This document shows, one piece after another, positions 21,632 through 32,945 of a DNA stretch of 64,000 nt. The stretch's first letter is position 1. Each line of letters opens with the position of its first letter. The translations under genes and the position numbers were made by a program. The notes under the pieces were generated by a model. It had not been told where the DNA came from. It did not search any database and was given only the letters and a program-made list of their open reading frames with translations. The DNA lies in NCBI GenBank assembly GCA_963682055.1, contig OY821745.1:12097501-12161500 (forward strand). The letters run 5' to 3'. The stretch is from Primula veris (lineage: Eukaryota > Streptophyta > Magnoliopsida > Ericales > Primulaceae).

Positions 21632-22940
21632 TGCTCTCGGAGATCGAAGTACGGATTATAGATTCAATAAACCTTGAGGTTTATCCGAGTTTTTTTAAAG
21701 GATTTTGCTATATCGACATTCACCAACATACCGTGCGTAAGGTATCCGGATATAATTTTTTTTATACCGTACACGTTACATATTATATGTTTGTATGCTA
21801 CTGTACTGTTTGTATGTTACACTGTATTGCATGATATAGATTAATTTGCATGTAATCTGACTAATGATTCCTTTATACACACAATGATTAGTACTCTGTA
21901 AAAAAAAAAAATTGTACATGCATAGTACATGCGGCTGCTTGACTTTTGCTTTGGTCTGCTTGATTGTTTGCATATTATATATATTAAATAGTTTGCTTCG
22001 GTAAGAAACTAGATATATGAAATAGTACATAATGTCCAAACCTCATTATATATATCATGCGTATTACATGTATAACCGAATTGTAAATCGAAAATCATGT
22101 AATTGTAAAATATGTATTAATCTGTCGGATTAAATCTGTAATAAACTGAAACGTATGTACTAATTTGTAATTCTCTGAAACCTGTAAACTATTCTGTAAA
22201 TTACTCAATGACCAAACTGAAACTTATCTGAAATTCTGGACTGTATATGTAATAATGCTGTAATAAATATATAGTTTGCTGTAATTACACGCATGGTCCT
22301 GTAGTATAATATTTATACAAAAACAGTACATATGGTTGATAAGTTATAATATTTGGTAAATATACACACACATGCATATAATTTTTTTTTATTATTAAAA
22401 GGCAAGCAAATAAAAATTACATGTTAATTGAATAAATTGATATGTTTCCATGTAAATTTAACCCCTTTGCATGTTAAAATATTTTTTTTACCATATATAG
22501 AATTGATTGGTAATTAAAAATATATTGTTTGCCTGCATGTTAAAACTACCATGTATAGAATTATTCATATGGCGATAAACATAGATAATTTATTGATATC
22601 TTGTTAGCATAATCATATCTTTTGATATTATCATATATAAATATCACATATGCCAATAAATTATTGGATTGGATCTAATTGATTTGATTTGATATGTTAG
22701 AATTTTCATGAATTGATTGATAATCTTAAATTGATTTGATATGTTAGAATTTTTATGGATTGATTGATAATCTTAAATTGATTAGATTATAACACCAAAT
22801 CTACTGCATGATTAGATAGATTCTAAAATATATTTACTGCCTGTTTATATATGTGTGGTTAATCTAGATAGATATTCTCTATGCTGCTAATATTATTGCC
22901 ATATATAAAATGCGAAAATCGTATATATTCACATTTAAGT
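21632..22940 (+). other. Untranslated leader of element A
   Basis: About 1.3 kb, AT-rich, no domain similarity. It is conserved with the leader of element B, for example the hairpin-forming ATAAACC TTGA GGTTTAT at 21667-21684. It contains many CTGTAA/TAATCTG-type short repeats around 22080-22270. Confidence 0.6.
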
Positions 22941-23179
22941 TGGAAAAATTATGAATCTTCCCCAAATAGGCTCACCTATTTGGATACGATGTCTAGGAAA
23001 GATAAAGGCGGAAGTCGTTCTCCTAATAAGGTCGGTTTTTAAGAGGCATTCGTGCCCACCCCCCTCACCGTCTTTCCTGGCCGTGTTCAAATAGAGCTAC
23101 CGAAAGGGGTTGACTAAATAATAATTTCCCCGAGTGTGTTTATATAGTGATGTATGTTTCGCCGAATTGGTATTTCAGT

Positions 23180-23311
23180 ATCGACCCGTCGTTCGATCAA
23201 TGAGAACCGATTCACATGAGAAGCAAAACTAATGTTTTTGAACCTGTCGTTTAGGGAAAAAAAGTTTGTGCTTGTGCAAACCATAAACATATAAACCAGT
23301 CGTTTTATATG
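23180..23311 (+). repeat. Three hairpins with the shared 8-base loop
   Basis: At 23180-23197 the stem ATCGA/TCGAT encloses CCCGTCGT. At 23235-23258 a decayed stem encloses CCTGTCGT; its counterpart in B (59172-59195) has a perfect 8-bp stem TTTTCGAA/TTCGAAAA. At 23288-23311 the perfect 8-bp stem CATATAAA/TTTATATG encloses CCAGTCGT. Confidence 0.8.
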
Positions 23312-24677
23312 AAAAATAATCCAGAACTCCCAACACATGTTGGATGCCATCTATGATGAGAAAAATCGCAAAACATACTTGCGAAATGACAATTTAGACG
23401 TTGATGTTATTCCGTCACCACATGTTAGTCACCCTGATGTGTGAAAATGTGATGCCCAAATTTTTTTTGGATGCCATCTTTGATGAGTAAAACACAAGTT
23501 TGTTGTTACCCTCGAGATGAATGCTAAGGCGTTGATTTTATTCCGCCGCCACATTTGAGACGTGATGACGTCTATGGTGAACAAATGTCTGAAATTGACA
23601 TATGGGAGCAATCCTTCACCAAAATACTAGCTTGAAAATTGTATTCCATAAGCAGTATCGTGAATTTATATTCACCATGTTCCTTTATCGCCCATCTGTT
23701 ATTGGATAAGAAAATTACCCCGGTGAGTAGTTTTAATCCTATTGGGTCAATGGCGAATTGTTTGCCTGATATTAATGCTCTTCGTGTACATTTTTTTCCA
23801 CGAATCGAGAACCGAGACAAGTGTTATTTGTCTCGAACTGTCGCGATCCCGATGAATCGCCTAGCCAAGCGAGATTTTAGACAATCGTCAAAATCGAAAA
23901 CATGTGGCTCCAAGACAGTAATTGAAAGGAACAATATGGCTCGCTGTCACAAAGCAAGAGATAATGCTCAAGGAGGCAACTCTATGCTATAAAGACAAAG
24001 GTCATGCACGGTTACTCCTTAAATAGTTTAAAACTATTATAAAGGTGAAAAAACCGATGCTAATGTGGTTAAAGCTAACTGAAAGGAAATTTTTCAGACC
24101 CCCGATTTTGTGGCTCAAATGAGTTTGATACCTTTCTTTATTAATTTTGATAAATCATTGAGCCATTTTTTCGCTCATTTGGATTATTATTTTTCCATTT
24201 GGACCATACTTTTGGATTATGGTTTGCATGTTTACGAAATTTCTCGAAATAATTTAAAGTGTTTTGAGCAAATTCCTTTGACAAATGTGACCAAACTTTA
24301 AAAAATTTAGGCAATACTTGTGGGGTAGTTGATTTTTTTAGAAATAGTGGGTAATAGTGTACCACATAATTTCACCAACTATTTGCCTAAAAGAGTACTC
24401 AGTGACAACGATTCTGGACCTGTCATTCCAAAATCGAAATTTTTGGTAAAACCAAATTGATTTGTCAAATATGAGGTCTTATACTCATGTAGGTCCTGCC
24501 GTACCTTGTTGAGTTATAAAATATTCGAGAAAACCAGTGTTATCTGGTAATAGCTCATGAAAGAATTAAAATTTCTTTACATAGCCTCCATACAATACGA
24601 CCAAAAGCGTATTTTAGAGGAGTTGAAATGTCTTTCAAGTGGTTGCTACCACATTCTTTAAAGCATTTAAAATTACC

Positions 24678-24764
24678 TTATCATTTCGCATGTCGTCGAA
24701 ATGATGAATGATTTAAATGCTAAGACATGATTGTCTGTACTGTCATTCGCCTGTCGTCGATTGA
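24678..24764 (+). repeat. Two further shared-loop hairpins
   Basis: At 24678-24707 an 11-bp stem beginning TTATCATTTCG, with one mismatch, encloses CATGTCGT; in B (57703-57732) the stem is perfect and the loop is CCTGTCGT. At 24743-24764 TCATTCG/CGATTGA encloses CCTGTCGT. Confidence 0.8.
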
Positions 24765-25860
24765 TAAGAGCATTTTGATATTGTGGCATTGACCGGATGA
24801 GATATTCCCGGGTCAAAAGACGATGCTTGATTTATAATCGCATCGCATTTGGATTCTCTCTGAGAATATATTTCGTAATTAATCCGAAATTCATGCCACT
24901 AATGCTCACTTTGAAAGACTAGTATGTGTAAAGATCACGAAAAGAACTCGTAGAATTCTTGTAAAGAATTGAAGGAGTTATTATGGACTTATCCAACCAT
25001 AAGACGGACCATAAATATAAATGGTTATGGTTGATGCATCGACAATAAGGTCACATGATTATTGTTGTCCACAGAAATGCAGCATTTCCTAAACTTCTAG
25101 CCCTATCATTAAGTTGATGGCTCATGATTCGGATTATCCTGAAAAGTCTAGTTGACTTGATAATTCCGAAGAGTAAAAAATCGAAATTTCGATTTGAATT
25201 ACTTGAGTTTGGAAATTCAAATTGAACATCCTGTCGATTATGTTCAGACCCCAATGGACTCACGGAAAGTTTGATGATGCGACTGCAAATGATTGCACGC
25301 ATTTCTTGGTCTTGCGCACCAAGATTTATATTTCCGTGTGGGGTTATGCTATTTTGCTGCATTGGTCCGTTATGAGGCCCATAGACACTCAAACACCATA
25401 TGCGTACCAGCTGGTTACTGGTTATGAGCCAGAAGTCTCATATTAACGCGTGTTTAGAGTGATTAATTAATATTTTGATTGAGCCGTTCTAGCGTTCAAA
25501 ATATGGACCTCTGAAGGGGACATAAGTCGATTATGAATCTCCTGCTTATCATTTGATAGAGTAACCTTGGCAAGCGATCTCTTTACCGCATGATATACGA
25601 AAGTGACATCGCTAAGACTGTTCTCCCCGTCGTTAGGGGGAGATTTGCACGTTACCGTTGATAAGGAACGACGTGAAGTAACGTGGCATAACCCACTCAG
25701 TCTTAGCTTGATCCCAAAACTGCACTTAGTGATAAGTAAGTGCATAGACTCCCTCAAGTCTAACTAAATGCCAGACGCATTTAATGACTTTATGAGATGT
25801 CACGAGATCATTTATACCTGCTGCAAAATGCTTGCAAGGATAGACGTCCCTGTCGGACGC

Positions 25861-25880
25861 CGTGTTCCTGTCGTAACACG
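25861..25880 (+). repeat. Perfect hairpin with loop CCTGTCGT in the integrase-RT linker
   Basis: CGTGTT and AACACG flank CCTGTCGT, identical in B at 56530-56549. Leaving out the 16 bases from 25867 to 25882 would join the frame on both sides, which suggests that the hairpin arm and loop are an insertion. Confidence 0.75.
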
Positions 25881-27566
25881 TTGCTTTGGCCGAACCCGCC
25901 AAGCAAAGGACGCTGTCGTCGGCCATCAGTCTGTCGTCCTTCCCAAGATATGAGGAAGTTGACCGGTTCTTAATTCGTTCAGCCCCAGAGGTGGTGAACT
26001 GAAACTCGTTTGTTGCACGAGATTATAAAGGATCAAGGAGATGTCTGATTTCCTTCTCATCCTAAGAATCTTGAAATATCTGTCGATCATGATATCTTAG
26101 ACGATATTGAAGCGAAACGAGACTGTCATTGATTACTTGTTCATATATTCAGTGACGACTGATAATATGAACAAATTATGACAGAGAACCATATACCGTT
26201 GCCTGAAGTCAACGTAGAATAGACTGGACTAATGGAAACTTGCAATCCAAGTAGACTCCTTAGCGAAAGAGTGTTCGGACCTGTAGATCCAACACCACCA
26301 ATGTTAAACGAGTTCGTTTATTTGGTTATTCGTAAGGAAGAGTGATGAGAATAATGAGATTGTAGAATGCTCGCCTAGTAGCGCAAGGCTTCTCTCACAC
26401 CTTGGAATTGATTACGAGATGGTTGATTTCTTCGTAATGGACATTATAACAGTCCCCTACTTTACCAGTTTAGTAGCTTTCGAAAAACTGAGTATGCAGC
26501 CATGAATGTGGTCACAGTTTTATCTCTATGGGGATTTAGACAAAGAGATATAAATGAAGGTCCCTGTGTGACTTCATGTGCTTAAATCAAGTAGTTCCTG
26601 ACCACGGAACACGATCTCAATTAACTGAGACGTTCACTATATGGATTAATATAATCCGAGCGGATGTGGTATACCGCCTAAGTGAGTACTTGATTAGCTT
26701 GGGATACTTGAACAAGTATTATGCCCTAGCGTGTTTTATTACGCGATCTATTTTTGGATTTGCCTTCGAGATGAAGGATCTTGGGAAGAAACGGTAGTGA
26801 CTCGGCCTGATGATCGACTCCCGTAAAGATTGAATCTAAGTCTATGATTCAGACTACACCTAGAAGGTGTTATGACGTTTTAGTCATTATGACGCTAAGT
26901 CGTCAGATTCTCCCATGATCGTTCGATCACTAGATGTTTATATAGACCCAGTCCGTCCCTGATGTGATGATGAACAGATATTGAACCATCATGTTCATAT
27001 CTAAGTACAATAAGCGCATCATTGTACTTGGTCTAATGTGCTAGGACGAATATCTCGTATGCTGTGAATGGTATAGCTCGACACAGCATCGCGCTAGCAC
27101 GCTGCCATCGAAATGGCATAAAAGACATTTTCCCATTACCTTAAGGTAACTATGGATGAGGGCTTGTCTTATCCCATTTGCGTCATTGAGTGTATCTACC
27201 CCTTTCGGTACTCGAATTAACGCAACCCTTTTTCGGTTATACCGATGCTGGTTACTTATCAGACCCGCATAAGGGATATTCCTAACATGGCATGTCTTTA
27301 CCATTAGGAATAAGGCGATATCTTGGAGGTCTTGGAATGACTCTAAATGAATCACTATGATCTGCTCGTGCTCTATGAGACGACTAGAGAGTGTATATGG
27401 CTTCAAGCTAGTATTAGCCATATTTGAATTATATATGATATGTCTCACGATCCAGATAAAACACTTGTCATAGAAGACAACTTGTTGTTATCGATCAAGA
27501 GAGACATGACTACATTATGCTATTTAGCATTTATCGTCGAAATAAATCTTCACATATGAAGTTTAA

Positions 27567-27940
27567 GAGCATCCTGTCGAATGCTCGTTTTATTCCACGT
27601 TATATTTTCTTGCATACAGTCGTGTGCAAGTAAATGAGGCATCCAGTCGAATGCTCGTTCTCTTTCTTGGAATATGAAATCTTTGCACCCAGTCGTGTGC
27701 AAGTGCGGGGGAGCATCCAGGTGAATGCTTATTGCACTAATTACTACTTAGTCGAAATCTTCGCACCCTGTCGTGTGCAAGTGAGGGGGAGCATCCAGTC
27801 GCATGCTCGTGTACTCTTTTTGTCCTTAGACCAAGGTTTTTTCCCACTGGGTTTTCCTTGGCAAGGTTTTTAGCGAGACACGTTCCCATCATATCTCACT
27901 TAAGATTGCCGAAATTAGGGGGAGTATCTGGTTGTATACT
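27567..27940 (+). repeat. Cluster of eight shared-loop hairpins in the 3' region of element A
   Basis: Stems vary while the loop stays CC-(T/A)-G-like: GAGCAT/ATGCTC at 27567-27586 and 27789-27808, CTTGCAT/GTGCAAG at 27609-27630, GCAT/ATGC around 27643-27650, TTGCAC/GTGCAA at 27683-27702, GAGCAT at 27711, GCAC/GTGC at 27763-27778, and AGTAT/ATACT at 27923-27940. Loops are CCTGTCGA, ACAGTCGT, CCAGTCGA, CCAGTCGT, CCAGGTGA, CCTGTCGT, CCAGTCGC and CTGGTTGT. Element B has six of them at 54549-54844. Confidence 0.85.
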
Positions 27941-28304
27941 TCTTACCACTGTGTACTCTTTTGTCCTTCGACTAGAGGTTTTTCCCACTGGGTTTACTCT
28001 AGCAAGGTTTTGATGAGGCACCTGTTTTGTGGTTGATCCCCTACTACTACCACTGTTGCACTCTTTTTCCTTCGATCAGAGATTTTCCCATTGGGTTTGC
28101 TCTGTCAAGGTTTTGATGAGGCACACTGTTTTGTTGTTAGTTACTTACATGATATTTCGGCCTATATCATTCGGCTACACAGTTTCTCCTAGGTACCGGT
28201 TTTGTCCCACACTGGGTTTTTCGGCCCTAAGGTTTTTATGTGTTTAGCATTGCGAATGAACTCGACTCAGATCGACTGCATGAAGACGAAGAATTCAAGA
28301 CGTC

Positions 28305-28315
28305 CAAAGGGGGAG
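28305..28315 (+). other. Polypurine tract of element A
   Basis: CAAAGGGGGAG directly precedes the 3' LTR. Confidence 0.8.
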
Positions 28316-28522
28316 TGTTGTAAGATATTATTGGACTATTGGGCTTGTACTTTATGGGCTCAAGTGGGCTTGTAACCTTACCACTCTATCTATATAAAGA
28401 GGGTTAGGGATCTTGTATTTATTCATTCATTCAGATATTCATATATAATAAAGACGATACTGTTCTTCCTCTCTCTCTACTTCTGTCTCCCTAAATACAT
28501 AGCTAATAGTTGTATTACAACA
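28316..28522 (+). repeat. 3' LTR of element A
   Basis: A 207-bp LTR, homologous to 21417-21619 with many substitutions and small indels in its last third. Confidence 0.9.
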
Positions 28523-28850
28523 GGTTCATATTTTTTCTTTTTATTGCACAATATACCCCTTAAAGTACATACATAATCTACTTTCTTGTATGAGTTAAGG
28601 GAGCAGTGATATTTTAACTCAAACTTTGGAGACCAAAGCAAACTCTTTTTTTTTTTAAATCTTATTTGTGACCTATTCTGTAGTCCAACGTAAGCAGGGT
28701 TACAAAAAATATCTAAGTTGTCCATTTCCCGTAAGAAGAAACTTGTTACTTGTCCATTTTTTGATGTAAAAGTAGCATATAAATTCAATTATTTTTTCTA
28801 TCTTTTTAATTAGCTTTCTTAATATGTTTTCTATGATAGTCATGGATAGG
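28523..28850. repeat. Right flank of element A with the second copy of the 230-bp duplication
   Basis: The part 28535-28595 belongs to the TTGCACAAT...CTTTCTTG repeat seen at 8626-9090. The part 28612-28850 matches 21105-21345 in the same orientation. No gene is seen. Confidence 0.7.
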
Positions 28851-29110
28851 GATGAGTTCGGTCCGGTTCGATTCGGTTTTTAGTAAAACCGAAATCGAAA
28901 CCGACCAGATTTTTCGGTTCGATTTTTTTCGGTTTCGGTATGTTTATTTTTTGGACCGTACCGGACCGGTTTTATCCGGTCCAGTTTCGGGTTTTTTCGG
29001 TTTTATTTTTGGTTTTTCGGTCTTTTTCGGTTCGGTATTATTGTAAACCGAAACCGACCCGAAAAAGTTTCGATTTTTCGGTTCGGTTCGGTTTTTCTAG
29101 GTTTTCGCCA
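28847..29110. mobile_element. MITE fragment filled with CGGTTTT repeats
   Basis: It starts TAGGGATGAGTTCGG and continues as an irregular array of TTCGGTTT units to about 29100. It is similar in composition to the hAT-like MITE at 9691-9974 read on the other strand. No clean opposite terminal repeat is found, so it may be truncated. Confidence 0.55.
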
Positions 29111-29694
29111 AGCGCTAGGGATGGATTTGTTTTGCATCCGTTGTGGGTGAGTTTGCTAGTTTTTATTTTCTTCATTCAACAAACTATTCTAGGAAAAGCG
29201 GCAGGCTGATCTAAGCTCTCGCACAAAAGAGAAGAGTTTATCTCCAGCCTCAACAGAAACTCGTTGCTTATAAGCGAAGGCAAATAGAGGAGTTACAAAA
29301 ACATTGAATGACTTATGTTTATAATTTATAATAAAGTATTTATACTTTTGCTAAGAAAAATAAGGATAAGGATTTATCAGATGAATATTTGACACTAAAT
29401 ATAAATAAAGGGTAGAAATATTTCAAATCTGTTTGGTCATTGCGGAGTCTATATTTTTTCTCGTTTTGGATTAGTTCGTCGGAGGTAGTAGTTTTGACTT
29501 TTGAGCGCATATGTTTTGCCAGGAGAGAGAAATGTCATAGCCATGTTGAATCACGGGAACAAGTGGTGCATTGCTCTTGATCAGCAATGTCTCAACTCGA
29601 TATTCCCCCTCCGAATGAAAGAAAAGCCTTATGGATCATAAACAGATCAGACTTGAGCTGGGTTTATTATATATGTGAAATTACTTAGATTACC

Positions 29695-29730
<36 letters not shown>
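29111..29730. other. Intergenic DNA ending in a TA microsatellite
   Basis: No gene is supported. A (TA)n run of about 30 bp (29698-29730) marks the insertion point of the next element. Confidence 0.5.
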
Positions 29731-29733
<3 letters not shown>

Positions 29734-30079
29734 GAAGGATATATGAACACCATGAAAAACACCCAAATGGACACTTTTTCGTAAAAACGCTTCAAATCAA
29801 TATTTGATTAATGCAAATCTCCATGGTTTCACGACGGGAACACAAATATGCGTATTGTTTTTTTTTCTGAGATGTATAATGACATGTTTTGAATTTTTAA
29901 ATTTCCCCATATTTTCGAAAACATGTCATTATACATCTCGAAAAAAAAAAACAAGACGCATATTTGTGTTCCCGTCGTGAAACCATGAAGATTTGCATTA
30001 ACCAAATCTTGATTTGGAGCGTTTTTGAAAAAAAAGTGTCCATTTGGGTGTTTTTCATGATGTTCATATAACCTCTCCC
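29731..30079. mobile_element. Foldback element 1 (long hairpin)
   Basis: Near-perfect inverted arms of about 160 bp (29731-29891 and 29916-30079) around a loop of about 24 bp. Outer ends are GGGGAAGGATATATGAACA and, on the other strand, GGGAGAGGTTATATGAACA. It sits in a TA microsatellite, consistent with a TA target. No coding capacity; open frames are antisense artefacts. Confidence 0.88.
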
Positions 30080-30121
30080 ATATATATATAGTAAATATAT
30101 ATATATATATATATAGTAAAT

Positions 30122-30318
30122 TATCCGTACACACATAAAAAAAAAACACATTATCTTTACACATCAATCACAACCCTCCATTTACTAACTTTTAATGGTC
30201 AAGATTATGTGTTTATTCTTATTATTAGATGAACTAATCTTGACCATTAAAAGTTAGTAAATAAAGGGTTGTGATTGATATGTAAATATAATGTGTTTTT
30301 TTTATGTGTGTATGGATA
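30122..30318. mobile_element. Foldback element 2 (long hairpin)
   Basis: A 197-bp inverted repeat with arms of about 85 bp (30122-30207 and 30235-30318). Ends are TATCCGTACACACATAAA and its complement. It lies only 43 bp from foldback 1 and is also flanked by TA repeats. Confidence 0.88.
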
Positions 30319-32869
30319 TATATATTTATTTATTTATTTTAACATAAAAGAAATTTTTATTAAATTTATGAAAGGTTTTTTTTTTTACATGGGACAAGTG
30401 TCCCCATGCTGGCAATAATTGTAATCGAATCCGATAAAGGTAAACGCACTAATACAACTTGCCGTTTACAATGAATTTAAAATCAAAAACTTGCGAGGAA
30501 AATTTTTAGTTCAAAATCACTTTTCATATCCTCATTTTAAGAGTAATTTAAGCTCAAAAAACTTATTTTTTTCTCCAATTACCCCGTAACCTTATGTCTC
30601 CCCTTATAACAAACAGATCAATGTGATCAAAAAATGTTATTTTATGACAAGCAAAAACTCATAAAAACAAGGAGAAAACGAATTTTAAAACTAGCAGCAA
30701 AAAACTTCAAGTCAGGCTTATAAACTACAGAATGAAATAATTTAAACACTTATACAAGCTTGACACATGAGCTACTGTATTCTCTGGCACTTCATTGTTT
30801 GAGAACTCCAAATAAGCAAATGTGAAATTCACATCATTTACATACAACCTAAAATCTGAGAAAAAAGACATTATTTCACTATTATAACACCAAAGATAGC
30901 TCAATACATTTTTAACGTGAGTAATTTTCATCTTTTAGCCATTGTAAAAGTGCTATCATAGAAGGAAAAAAACAACATAAATTCCAGCACCATAACATCA
31001 TAACGTTAATCAAAAAGTAAATTTATACACATACAAATGTGATAACCCATATACAATAAATGAACAATAAAGGGATCATACCATAAGAGTCTTAACATCA
31101 GCATCCATGCCATCATTGGTTGCCTTTATGTATATATATATATATACTCCGATGTGCAAAAAGAAAATGAAGAATTCCATCGAAATAGAAACACGATATT
31201 TGGCCATGTTAATTATCTATCAAGAAAAATAAACTAGCGAAACGCAATTTCAGGTTATTTAATTGTCAATTTTGTAAATCATAAGGTAGGAAGAATAACA
31301 ACATTTGTTACTCTAAACAACCATTTTTCCTTATAAATAGAGAAAATTTGTTAAAATAGTATCACATCAGTTTCTCTATAGTTCTCTCCAATATAAATAA
31401 ACTCATCTCATTCTCCTAAATTTAAGATAATGAATTGTTACTTATAAATTAAAATAATATTTTCTCTTTCCTGTCTGTTCACCTTCTCTCTTAGATATAT
31501 ATTAAAAAATTAATGTGAGTTGAAAATAAATTATTAAATAATATTTTAATGTTATAAGTGAGATGATAGAGTAATTGATGTGAAAGTTGTATTATAATAA
31601 ATTAAATAATATGACTATTACCCGAATTTAGAGAAACTGATCGGTTAACTGATACGGATGCTCTAGTGTTTGAACGGTGTGTCCTACTACTATTTACCTT
31701 TATGCTATTTTATATCTTTGGGTTATGAAAGTATGACTTTAATTAAGTCGGATTTGATCAATAGACTAGAAAGCTTTTAATTTATTTTCTTTGTTTTATT
31801 AGTATGCTTGCTTGCCGAGCGAAACATTCCTACATTGAGTCTCCAGAATGATGAAGTTTGCATTGCACTGATCAAACAAAACTCATACTGGCAAAAGGTT
31901 CGACAACCGTTTCTCATTTTCGAAGACCTATTTCCCCACAATCACATAGTAAGTAAAGTACCAGAGGAAAAGGGAAATCCTATTATAAATTAGGGACACT
32001 CCTTAAGTTGCGATTTCATAGATTTAGTCACGTTAGTAGTTTAGTGTAACCTGTAGCATTTGAGTTCAAGTCACTGCCCAGGATTTGGAATGACCACAAA
32101 TTTTGATACGTAAATTGACGTTAGTGTAAATTGATTAGTTGATACTTATGACAAATCATTTTGTTCATCTTATAAAGAACAGAGAAAAGGCAACATTTGG
32201 GATTTATTTTTTATAACAGTCTCTCTTCTCAGTCGTCTTGTCCTGTTGTTTTGTTGAGCTTTAATAAGTGGTAATGACCAATTTTTTGAATCACTAAGAG
32301 CTCATTGGTGGGAGATATCTTTTAATAAGATTTTTTTTCATAGGTCAGTATTTATATAGAATTTTTAAGTGTAGCTCACTTTACAAGTAATAAAAAAATA
32401 TATTATTTTCGTGACTTTTTGATAAAAAAAAACTACTTAATAATTAAAAAAAAAAAACTAAAAAAGGCACCTTTTAAGTTTTTTTTACACTTTGATATAT
32501 TTCTCGTGTAGATTATAATATTTTTTTAAGGTTAAAAACAACTTTTAACCTCTTTTTTACACTTTAATATTTTTTCCGTATAGATTATAAATTATTTTTT
32601 AAGCTTAAAAACAGTTTTTAATCTTTTTTTTATTAGGTCGGTTGACTGAAACTTAAAAAAAATTCGGCCCAATGACCTCTATTTAAAAAATATTATAAAA
32701 GATATATAGCATATAACTAATATTCTCTTATTCTATCACAATTACCCTTTATTCCCGGTTCTTATAGACATTTTTTACGAACAATTGTACGTGCTACAGT
32801 TGGAAATTAAAAAATATATACTCAACGAAAGGAGCAATAAAATGGTGATTCGTGATCTCTTACAATATA
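30319..32869. other. AT-rich intergenic DNA
   Basis: No supported gene. A possible tRNA-like B box (GAGTTCAAGTC) is at about 32060. A tandem pair of roughly 100-bp units (TTTACACTTT ... GTGTAGATTATAA) lies at about 32480-32640. Confidence 0.4.
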
Positions 32870-32945
32870 TTTCAGAGTTTCCAAACTCAGTTGGTAAAAT
32901 TCCACCATGTATTCTGTAGGTCGTGGCTTCGATTTTCAGTAGGGC
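32870..32945 (+). mobile_element. Possible tRNA-derived SINE head
   Basis: An A-box-like ACTCAGTTGGTAAAATTC is followed about 30 bp later by a B-box-like GGTCGTGGCTTCGATTTT, the spacing of a pol III promoter in plant SINEs. There is no clear tail or target duplication. It does not fold as a tRNA. Confidence 0.4.

Larger units (their letters stand above)
22941..27540 (+). pseudogene. Degenerate copia gag-pol of element A
   Basis: Fragments in all three frames align with a common plant copia polyprotein. Around 23600-23720 there is gag text. At 25340-25440 is integrase text WGYAILLHWSVMRPIDTQTP. At 25768-25840 is LPDAF...ARIDVPVG of the integrase-RT linker. At 26270-26330 is VFGPVDPTPP of RT. 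At 26404-26500 is GIDYE with FEKLSMQ. At 26630-26720 are SLYGL and SERMWY. Stops and frameshifts break every domain, and the aspartate motifs cannot be read in one frame. Many breaks are shared with element B, so they were inherited by both copies. Short inverted repeats are unusually dense, several with the loop CCTGTCGT. Confidence 0.85.
21417..28522 (+). mobile_element. Copia element A, coding-dead, hairpin-rich
   Basis: A 7.1-kb element with LTRs of 203 bp (21417-21619) and 207 bp (28316-28522), both starting TGTTGTAAGATATTATTG and ending ACAACA. Flanks GTTTC and GGTTC look like a 5-bp duplication with one change. A polypurine tract CCAAAGGGGGAG precedes the 3' LTR. A leader of about 1.3 kb, then broken gag-pol, then a 3' region with repeated CCCACTGGGTTT blocks follow the layout of a common plant copia family. 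It is the same family as element B (53970-60805) in the opposite orientation. The two LTRs differ at many positions, so this copy is older than B by that measure. Confidence 0.92.

Noticed and set aside
24678..24707. Hairpins as sequencing-adapter artefacts
   Set aside because: The same structures occupy matching positions in two separate elements in opposite orientation, and the stems differ from site to site.
22941..27540. Many further 5-bp stems with 3-10 base loops in element A
   Set aside because: About one per 130 bp is expected by chance, so only stems of seven or more pairs or with the shared loop were counted.
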